64,000 nt of DNA from positions 337,501 through 401,500 of the forward strand of contig NC_058058.1 in NCBI RefSeq assembly GCF_020085105.1. Reading direction: 5' to 3'. Shown piece by piece: positions 54,828 to 64,000 of the stretch. The first letter of the stretch is position 1. Every line of letters begins with the position of its first letter. Both the position numbers and the translations under genes were made by a program. The notes under the pieces were generated by a model, which was not told the origin of the DNA, ran no database searches, and worked only from the letters and a program-made list of their open reading frames with translations. This DNA is from Siniperca chuatsi (taxonomy: Eukaryota > Chordata > Actinopteri > Centrarchiformes > Sinipercidae).

Positions 54828-57400
54828 GTGAGGACAGATGTCTTGAGTTTCTTCGTCCTCCTCTTTTCTCACGTGTCTGTTATGGAAAATATTTCGGACT
54901 CATGTGGGAAAATGCGGCTCAGTGTTTTCGGCCAATCACAGCGCAGAGATGGATGAGAACAGTCAGGATTAAAAATAATTTCCTTCATCAAAAAACCACA
55001 AAGAACAGAAATATTGCGACAGCTACAATAAGAAACAGAGTCGGACTGATAGTCGGCTGCTAATAAAACACAAAGTATCTGAAAAGGACCACAGACTGTG
55101 GGCATTACTGCATTTTATACTGCGTTTCTTCTCTGCTACAACTATAATAAAATTTAGTTATGTTTAAAAAGAGAGCCGAAGTCCTGACGCCACTTCCTGT
55201 CCAGCTCCTGTACCTGAACACATGATGCGTTCAGGATCTGATCCTGGACCAGCGGCCTGATGAAACACGAGCCTCATGTGGCTCATTTTCTATTTCTGTA
55301 AAACATTCAGAGAGAACTCGAGTCTCAGCGCTTGGTCCATGTTGGATTTTGGGACCGTTCGGCCAATCAGAGGGCTCGGAGTGGTTTCCTGTCCTGGTCG
55401 GGGGTTTGAGTCCCAGACGTTCTGTCTTCAGGTTCCCAGCTGGTACACATTTAGACTGCGCCGCTACGCTAACATGCTAACTCCCTGCTGACACACACTG
55501 CAGCCGTGAGAATGTGTGTGTGTGTGTGTGTGTTCAGTGATGGACACAGTGAGTAGAAAAACAACAGAAAGGAAACTGTCAGTCTGGTTCCCATGGTGAC
55601 CTCACAGAACACGGAGGCTCCTGATTGGTCGGTCAGGGCTCATTAGGTAATGGACGGAGCGAAGTGATTGATTGGTGGAGCTGAGAGCGGAGAGAAGCTG
55701 GTTTCTCATTGGAAACATTAAAGTAACTTCAGATGATTCATTGTTGACAGCTCTGAGATAAAAATCTGACACAAACAAACATCAGCTGATTTCTACTGGA
55801 TTTATTTCCCGAACGGTCTGCTGGTTAACGCTCCTCCGGTGTTCAGAACCGTTTCTGTTGGTGATGGAGTCAGACAGCTGTTGGACCTGAACCTGAACCT
55901 GAACCAGGACGTGTGAGGCTCCAAACACAACCAGGAAACAGCAGTCAGTGAACACGTTTACCAGATCTGTTCGTTCAAAACGTTTAATGTTGAGAAAATG
56001 TGAGCGCTACTCCTGCATCAGATTTATTATGATTTTATTACTGAGCTTTAATGGCAGTGTAATAAACACTGCGGTATTACTGAAACACTAATGGCACTTA
56101 AAGTCACATTTAGTTTTCATTGACAGAGACCTTTATACTTTATAACAGATAAATATTACATTGACATCTTAGATTCAGTGTGTTTTACCTGAGCGACGTG
56201 CCGCGGAGTCTTCCTCAAGCTGCAGTTACAACCTCCACCAATCAGAGCGTAGGACAGTAACCTGTATGTAACCTGAGAGGCAAAACCTGGGGCAAAGGCC
56301 GTCTGCAGTGAAGACTGCTTACCGATTTCAGTGAGGACATCAAACTGGACATGTGGGGAAAAGATAAGAAAAAAAGAAAGTTGCAAAGGAGAAGAATATT
56401 AATGTGATCGAGGGTCTCGCTCCTCAGCGAAGACTCGTACGACTGCAGGAGTCACAAGCTTTAATCATTTCTATCCAACGGCTGGATTTGTCAGAAAAAG
56501 TGAAGCTGATAACATCTGCATATTAAACATTTTCCTCGCGTGAGATGAACAAACTACAGCCTGGCAGTTTCTAAAGTTCAGCAGCAGAAAAAAACCCTCT
56601 TTTACTTTCCAGACGCTTCACAACAGTCGTGCATCACATGTTCTCTAAACCAGACGAGCTGCCGCTCAGTTCCGTCCGCAGTCGCAGTGAATCCGGCCCT
56701 CGCCGAGCGTTAACGAGCTGCTGACGTGACGCTGAACCTCTGCATTGTTTTCAGCTCAGAACAGGAAGAGACAGGAAGTCATCTGTCAGTGAAACGGCTG
56801 CAATCAGCTTCAGGAAAAAGGTGGAAGTTAGAAAAAAAACATGTGGAACAGTTTTTTCTGCAACATTTTGTAGTTTTTGAACCCGTCGTGGAAGCAGGAA
56901 GCGGCTGCAGCAGATCCGACTTCGCAAACGTCAGGATTCATAAAAGCAGCAGATAGTGATGAAGACGTTTGAACTTATTGTTCTTCTTCCTGTGTTACTG
57001 CCATGTTTGTATATTTAGCTTATTCATCCACCAGTGTTTGTGGAGGGGCCGTGCTAGCAGTCTGTCCCCTGAGCTCGTCTTCTCAGGCTGTTTGTCGAGT
57101 CAGAACGGAGCCGCAAACCTTCAGTCCGATCATTTGAGACTGAAGTTTTAAAAACAAAGAAAGAAAAATAAAGGAGACGGACTGCGATTCATCATCACAG
57201 CCCCATAAAAACGTCTCCATTCATCAGCTGCAGATGTTATTTTAAACGTCACAAAATAACGTTTCTGTTGTTTTAGTTTGTGAAACATTTTAAAGACAAA
57301 CAGACGAGACATTTCATCATGTGGACGGAAAAATACAAAGACAGAGAGTGGAAAACTGTTAGAGACAGATCACTGAGCGTCCACAAACACTGAGACACTG
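54828..57400. other. Probable npr1 intron 4, no exon found
   Basis: The next npr1 exon should follow in phase 1 with a VTGYLK-like start; I did not find it here. No other gene recognised. Confidence 0.45.
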
Positions 57401-57404
57401 AGTG

Positions 57405-58075
57405 GGAGGACAAATACCAGACAGGACAGAACGAGACGAGACAACAAGGAGAAGACAAAACAGGACAGGGCGGGGCGTCCTGGTGGTCTTAGGGTCTGGA
57501 CTGTTGGTCATGTGCCTGTGGTGTCCTTCGTTCAGGTCTCATTGGGGACCTTTGTTGTCCCCCCTCATTTCCTGTCACCTTTCTGCTGTCAAATAAAGAT
57601 AAAATGTCCCCAAAAAAGACAAAACAGGTCAAAGCAGGATGCGACAAGACAATAAAGACAAGAAAGGACAGGACAAGCCAACATAGGACACAAGAGAGCA
57701 GACAAGGCTGGATTAATACCAGGACAAGACAGCAGAGATAAGACAAAACAGGACAGGACGGGACGAAGAGACAAAAATAAAAAAGGATGACAAAACAACA
57801 ACAACGAGACATAAAAGGACAGGATGGACATAAAAACAAATAACAAGACAACAAAGACAGGTCAGGACAAGAGAGAGCAGGGACGGACACGACGAGACAA
57901 GATGGTGATGAGGACAGGACAACCAAGACAGAACAAGGCCGACGGGACAAGACAAGACAATAAAGATCAGGAATAAATAGACAGGACAAATAAGACAACA
58001 ATGAAAAGGAGGAGACAACAAAGACAAGACAGACAGACAGACAGGACACAAGAAGACAAGAGAGAGAGTAAACAG
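57405..58075. repeat. Purine-rich degenerate repeat (GGACAAGACA type)
   Basis: About 650 bases of loosely repeated ACAGGACAAGACAACAAAGA text. The minus-strand open frames (LSCLVLSCPV-like) are artefacts of this composition. Confidence 0.75.
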
Positions 58076-58202
58076 GCTCATCAGTCTCTGTCAGTCAGCA
58101 GGACATGGTCTTCATTTTAATCAGGACATCATATTTCACCCCCCCGTCTGTCTCTCAGGACGTCCTTCATGCTGCTCGTCCTGCTCTTCTTCTGTGGTTT
58201 AA

Positions 58203-58546
<344 letters not shown>

Positions 58547-58697
58547 GTTCTTAATGAAACAAGGCGACATTTTTAGATTTATGTTTTCAACCAGAAGAAA
58601 GACGTCGGGTCACATGACAGCTCTGTAACACAGACAGTTTGTTTTTGTTCAGTGTTTCTCTGCACAGAAACACGACCTGAGAGTGGGCCTTCATCGT

Positions 58698-58770
58698 TAT
58701 GTATATATAAATATATATATATATTTATATTATATTATATAATATATATTTATATATATGCGTATATAAA
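58698..58770. repeat. AT-rich imperfect palindrome
   Basis: TATATATAAATATATATATA followed by TTATATTATATTATATAATA; could form a hairpin. No function is shown. Confidence 0.7.
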
Positions 58771-59249
58771 ACTTTATTAAGTGCGGCTCTCTGTTCTGGT
58801 TTATTTACTGTCAGAAATAAACTAATGGAAATAAAAACGTACATTTAGAAAAACTTCAGAGCGATGAATCGGTCAGAAACTCGTCAGAAAATATCAGTAT
58901 AATGATAACAGACGAAACGAATAAACAGAAGACAGTGAAGATTGGGGTGTTATTGATCATTGAGCTCTAAACAGTAATCTGACCTCAGTGTTTCATTAGT
59001 CTGATGTGGACTCTGATGAATTCATGCAGACTGTGTCCACCCCCGCTGTGATCAGCTGTGTGGAGGTGAGACAGTGGGCGGGGTTTGAGCGCCCCCCCCC
59101 CCCGTGGACTTCGCCATGGGACCGTATCAAATCATTTTCTGATCCCGTCTGAGTTGTGCCATGACTTACACACACGATGTTTGTCACTTTAAAAAACAAA
59201 ACTGAAATATAAAACAGTAAAAATACGTAATTAGAAAGACTTCACACCT

Positions 59250-59520
59250 GAAAGTCGCGCGAGTGGCGTCACGACTGTCTGTCTCCACGAGCCGCTGAGG
59301 CCACGAGCCGCTGAGGCCACGATGCCTGTGTGTTCGGACATGGACGTGTAACGTACCGGATGTAGTCACGAGCAGCGGGTCTCGCTCCTTCGCTTCCCGG
59401 CTGATAAAAGGACCAGGAGTCGCTGGTAAAACCCATCAGGTGAGCTGACGTTACGGGGGACGGCCATGTTGTGCGGGCGAGAGACGCGGTCCACTGAGCG
59501 GATTCAAACTGCGACTTTAT
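59250..59520 (-). other. CpG-rich segment with a possible first exon
   Basis: Richer in CpG than its surroundings, with TGACGTTACGGGGGACGGCC and a 16-bp duplication GAGCCGCTGAGGCCAC (59289-59304 and 59305-59320). On the minus strand, from an ATG at 59467-59465, one frame reads MAVPRNVSSPDGFYQRLLVL and then LSAGKRRS before a stop; a donor GTACGT follows near 59358. LVLLSAGKRRS loosely recalls the phosphate-binding start of phosphomevalonate kinase, but the frame breaks right after it. Promoter or first exon of an unknown gene, or chance. Confidence 0.25.
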
Positions 59521-59872
59521 CTTAAATGATCTTTTAAATTGACAAACATTATGTGCGGAAGTCATGGCACAATCGAAACGGAAACATTGTTTGACTGTTG
59601 CCGTTGACTACCGTACATATTTTTTCCCAAATAAGGTCCCATGTCCACCGGAAGGGGCGGGCCTTTATTGTGTAATCCACCTGCACAGCTCAGACATGTG
59701 ACTCTGCTTCAGCCTTTATTGTGAAGGAAAACGTTTCGTTTCCTGCAGCAAGAAACTGATGTCACCATCCTGACATCAGCAGGGTCAGAGGTCAGAGTGG
59801 AGTGATGAGTCAGCAAAAACCAAATCCAACACAACCGTACAGAACAATACCTGAGATTAACCAAAGTAAACT

Positions 59873-60084
59873 GATTACACAGTACTACACAGTATACACA
59901 GTACTACACAGTACTACACAGTATACACAGTACTACACAGTATACACAGTATACACAGTACTACACAGTATACACAGTACTACACAGTACTACACAGTAT
60001 ACACAGTACTACACAGTATACACAGTACTACACAGTATACACAGTACTACACAGTACTACACAGTATACACAGTACTACACAGT
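59873..60084. repeat. ACACAGTACTACACAGTATA minisatellite
   Basis: Tandem mix of ACACAGTACT and ACACAGTAT units, about 20 copies. Confidence 0.95.
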
Positions 60085-60219
60085 GAAATGAAGTGAGAGG
60101 AGATGATGGAGGGAAGAGAAAACTAAAGAAGAAGAGAACAACAGGACTGTTTGTGCTGATGGAGCTGATAAGGAGACTGCTGGGTGTCTGCTTTATATTA
60201 GATTGTACTGCTTTCATCC

Positions 60220-60350
<131 letters not shown>

Positions 60351-60389
60351 AAACAGTCAGAGGTCATTAATCACTGAGCATGTGCGTCA

Positions 60390-61245
60390 GAGGGGGGTGG
60401 AGGGATGGTCGATGGAGCGATGGCGCAATGGAGCGGTGGAGGGTGGCAGTAAATAGGTGTGATGGAGTGATGGAGGAAAAGACAAGCAGAGGAGGATGAG
60501 GGGGGATGAGAAGAGGGATGGGGGGATGAGGGGGATCAGAGGAGGATGAGGGGAGGGATGAGGGGATCAGAGGGGGGATGAGGGGGAGGATGAGGGGGGG
60601 ATGAGATCAGAGGGGATCAGAGGGGAATGAGGGGAGGATCAGAGGGAGAAACAGAGGAGGAGGAGAGTGAGGGGGATGAGGGGGATCAGAGGGGAAATCA
60701 GAGGGAGGATGAGAGGGGATGAGAGGGGGATCAGAGGGGAAACAGAGGATGGAGGAGGGGGGGGATGAGGGGATCAGAGGGGATCAGAGGGGATGAGGGA
60801 AATGAGGGGGATCAGAGGGGAATGATGAGGGGGAATGAGGGGGGATCAGGATGAGGATCAGAGTGGAGAGGGGAGGGGATGAGAGGGGAATGAGGGGGGG
60901 GGATCAGAGGGGAAACAGAGGAGGATGAGGGGGGATGAGGGGGATGAGAGGGGGGATCAGAGGGGAACAGAGGAGGATGAGAGGGGATGAGAGGGGGGAT
61001 CAGAGGAGGATGAGAGGGGATGAGAGGGGGATGAGAGGAGGATGAGGAGGGGAATCAGAGGGGGGATCAGAGGAGGATGAGAGGGAATGAGGGGGGATGA
61101 GGGGGATCAGAGGGGAATGAGAGGAGGGATGAGGGGAATGAGGGGGATCAGAGGGGAATGAGGGGGAATGATCAGAGGAGGATGAGAGGAGGGATGAGGG
61201 GGAATCAGAGGGGGATCAGAGGGGAATGAGGGGGGAGGGGCGAAG
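60390..61245. repeat. G-rich minisatellite (GGGGATGAGGGGGATCAGAG)
   Basis: About 850 bases of irregular GGGGATGAGGGG and GGGGATCAGAGG units on the plus strand, with almost no C except in ATCAG. Runs of four or more G recur throughout. Confidence 0.93.
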
Positions 61246-61589
61246 AGGAAACAGGACGTGTTGACAGTATTTAATGATGAAGAGATGAAATGAGATGCTT
61301 CTTCACATCAAACCTCTTTCAGTCTGTTTTCATTAAAGCGAATCTGTTGATTGTGTTTAGATTTCAGTTTTTTCCACTGCAAACGTGTTCTGGTCCAAAC
61401 TCCTCACACAGACCGAAGTCTGTGTGGACCAAACCGAACCGTTTTTGTTGCTTCGTTCGTCCTCCAGCAGCTGTTTCCAGAGCTGTTAGACGCACAGTCA
61501 AAGCAGAATGATGCATTTCTGCAGTAAACGTACCGGAACGGAAAATCTAAGATTATTTACAATGACCTGGAATAATAACCATTCCAAAC

Positions 61590-62796
61590 ACAGCTGATTG
61601 CAGTTTCAGCTGAAAGCCAACCCTGATGTCCTGTTGTTAGTCTCCTTACCAAACAGACACAGGGGGGTTTTGTATGGAAACATGGATCGAGGAAGAGGTT
61701 GGTGGGGAAAGAAGACTGGCAGTGAGAGGGAGGATGTGTGGAACACGAAGGAGAGGAAGACCAAGAGCAGTGGGCTCTGTTTGACAAAGGCAACCAAACC
61801 TGCAGCGCTTACACTTCCATCAACTCTACCAATTTCCCAGCAAAACAGCAGGTGAGAGGTGCATCCTTCAGTGATACGTGAACTCCGTAGAAGTACTACA
61901 GGACAGTATGTTTACATTTTTACACGTACTGACATTTTGAAATATATTGACTGTTTGTTGTTTTGTGTTTTACAGCAGGATCCAAAGGTTGCCTCCCACA
62001 GGAGGGAGAGGCTGAAGAGTTTCAGATGCGCAGGAAATTGCCAGTGTTGACTTAGTAATTGGTAACAATGCAATAAAACTGCGGGAAATTCGGGACAGAG
62101 TGCAGACAGATAAGATCACTTTGGGAATATGAACACGGTCAGAGAGTCCCAGAGAAACAAAATAAGGATGAAGCAGCTGTACACTGAGGAACGGTGAACG
62201 TGTGAAAGAACTCCGGTATCAGTATGTCCAGGAAAAATGTCTGTTCAATAACCAAACAGGGCACATACACAGCTATGCATAACGTAAAGTACTGTATTTT
62301 ATAGAGTAATGGAGATGGAAGCAGGCAAAGACATACATTCATCTCTGTGGATGAAGCTGGATTCAACCTGGCAAAAACACGCCGCAGGGGAAGGAATGTG
62401 ATCGGACAGAGAGCAACCGTGGACGTCCCAGGCCAGAGAGGCGCTAACATCATGGTGCGTGCAGCGCTGTCCAATGATGTTTGCTGTTATTCAAACCACT
62501 CATTGGCCCCTACAGTACAGAGAGGCTCATTGCTTTTCTGGTTGACCTGCACAATCGAGGCCTTCGCTGTCGTGTGGGATAATTCCACCACTCATCCCAG
62601 GATGCCAGTACTATACTCCCCCTTCCTAAACCCCATTCAGGAGCTTTTCTTTGCGTGGGGGCAGAAGGTTTATGACCACCATCCACATGACCAGATGTCC
62701 TTACTGGATGCCATGAATGCGGGCTGTGGAGACACTTCTGAAGGCTGCCAGGGTTGGATTAGACAGAAGATACTTTCCAAGATGCATCGCCAGTGA
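61590..62796 (+). pseudogene. IS630/Tc1-superfamily DDE transposase remnant
   Basis: Degraded transposase on the plus strand. An N-terminal MDRGRGWWGKK-like start is at about 61682; helical DNA-binding text NNAIKLREIRDRVQ is near 62068. The catalytic part is clearest at 62347-62796: VDEAGFNLAKTRRRGRN (first Asp, 62350), VPGQRGANIMVRAALS, VVWDNSTTHP (second Asp, about 62578), YSPFLNPIQELFFAWGQKVY (Glu, about 62641) and QGWIR. Stops and shifts before 62340 and a deletion between VCCYSNHSLAP and VVWDN show it is dead. It resembles the DDE_3-type teleost family sometimes labelled ISRm11-like. The stretch from GTGAGAGG (61852) to TTTTACAG (61976) has intron-like ends. Confidence 0.8.
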
Positions 62797-64000
62797 AGAT
62801 ATAAGATGTGATGTTGATGAGAACTTGTGGCCAAATGCAGGAGTACAGTCCTGTACAGTATGAGTGATTAGACATGTTGTTGGTGGTTTTTTTGTAATTA
62901 TTATTGCAGCCCTGGAATGTCAGGAATTTGTTTTTTGTTTCAACTTTTTATTTTTCTGAAGTAAATTACTATATGCACAGATATAAAAAGATTAAGTATA
63001 TTGAAGCAAAGTGCTGCATTTCTGATTCATTTTTGTTACATCTACTTTAGTACAGTCAATAAAGTGAAAATGTGTTATTGTTATTCTATAATGAAATACT
63101 GATTTGTGTGGTTTGAGTGAGTTTTGGAGGTGAGATTAACTGTTTGGAAGATGCATGTTGGTAATGTAGACTGTACGAAGAGTTTTGAAAAAGTGGCTTC
63201 AGTAGTGGCCGATACTTGTTACCAAAAAGATACCTGTTGAAAAAAACTGTAATTGATTAATCATTCAGTCTATAAAATGTCTCAGTTTCATCTTCAGGCA
63301 TCTTGTTTTGTCCAAACCCCAAAGTGAGTGAGTTTACTGAGATAGAAAACAGAAATACAGAAGCTACTTTTCCATCTAGCGCCATCATCAGGTCAACATG
63401 TTAATGTGTCCAACACTTTGGTTTATGACCAAACACCTGCAGATCTGATGACATTCCCATCAGCCTCAGCTGGACTCTGTGCTTACTGCTAACTAGCTAA
63501 TGTTAGCATGCTAACACACTAAACTAAGATGCTGAACATGGTAAACATTATACCTGCTAAACATCAACATGGCAGCATTGTCACTGTGAGCATGTTAGCA
63601 TGCTGAAGTTAGCATTTAGCTCACAGAGCTGCTAGCATGGCTGCAGACTCTTTATACTCAAATCTACTCCGTCTCTTAATATTTCTTAATATTTCTGGAT
63701 AACACAAATTCATGTCAGTCTACAAGTGACCTGAACATATCATTTAACTCAATTTCCATTTGTTCTAAAAAACATCCTTTAATTTAATCCAAACGTGGAA
63801 CATCAGCGATGTGAAAGCACTAATGTCCATCTGTCCATTCTACAGACGGACATCAGACAAACAATTTGATAATATTTCCAATTTGCTGATGAAGAGTTTT
63901 GTACAAAAGGAATTAAAGGCAGGTCCCTTATATGTCCCAAATATAGGCCAGTTGTATTCAATGATTGAATGATTGAAACAACGCCCCTGCTTGACTGTCC
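62797..64000. other. Non-coding flank of the transposase and dispersed repeats
   Basis: AT-rich 3' flank to about 63110. Around 63248-63270 the GATTAATCATTCAGTCTATA text fits the hAT-like repeats above. 63485-63650 is a teleost repeat of TTAGCATGCTAACA and TTAGCATTTAGCTCACAGAG. No gene seen. Confidence 0.5.

Noticed and set aside
54828-58000. Next npr1 exon
   Set aside because: I searched for a phase-1 acceptor followed by VTGYLK- or WDMD-like text and did not find one.
57489-58081. Hydrophobic LSCLV-rich minus-strand frames that look like membrane proteins
   Set aside because: They come from a purine-rich plus-strand repeat; the complement encodes Leu, Ser, Cys and Val by chance.

Overview
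This is nuclear DNA from a ray-finned fish, most likely a teleost. It has intron-split vertebrate genes with GT...AG borders and a dense load of teleost-type repeats: LINEs of the CR1/L2 type, Tc1- and hAT-like DNA elements, a tRNA-derived SINE and a Penelope-like fragment. An unusually large share is minisatellite and microsatellite. There is no bacterial, phage or viral gene organisation. The species cannot be fixed from the sequence alone.

Layout. (1) 1-8738, minus strand: the first eight coding exons of pdia3 (ERp57), an ER protein disulfide isomerase. All exon phases fit; the 3' exons lie beyond base 1. Its intron 7 is a minisatellite split by two degraded LINEs. (2) 10645-35074, plus strand: three tandem C2H2 zinc-finger genes (A, B, C), each with a short helical first exon, a phase-1 intron, then acidic and finger-rich exon(s). 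A carries a one-base frameshift near its 3' end. B is intact with about 20 fingers, 15 of them in a triplicated five-finger module. C has a duplicated middle exon and a 6-kb minisatellite in intron 1. (3) 35075-44300: no gene; four large tandem arrays and a Penelope-like remnant inside a near-perfect inverted repeat. (4) 44300-54827, plus strand: the 5' part of a natriuretic peptide receptor guanylyl cyclase, best matching npr1, with a probable non-coding first exon and four coding exons of the extracellular ligand-binding domain. The rest of the gene was not found. (5) 54828-64000: probable npr1 intron and/or intergenic DNA with several arrays, a CpG-rich candidate exon near 59.4 kb, and a dead IS630/Tc1-type transposase at 61.6-62.8 kb.

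The genes do not form a pathway. pdia3 acts in glycoprotein folding in the ER, npr1 is a cell-surface cGMP-producing receptor, and the finger genes are a local expansion of probable DNA-binding regulators. No wholly new system was found. The most notable signals are a minisatellite made of repeated 5' splice-site-like sequences beside a real splice donor, (GT)n tracts set against several splice acceptors, the module triplication in gene B, the exon duplication in gene C, and arrays that multiply known transcription-factor motifs (inverted CCAAT and E-box). Exon borders were placed by eye from reading frame, phase and GT/AG rules; family names come from remembered protein similarity, with no database search.
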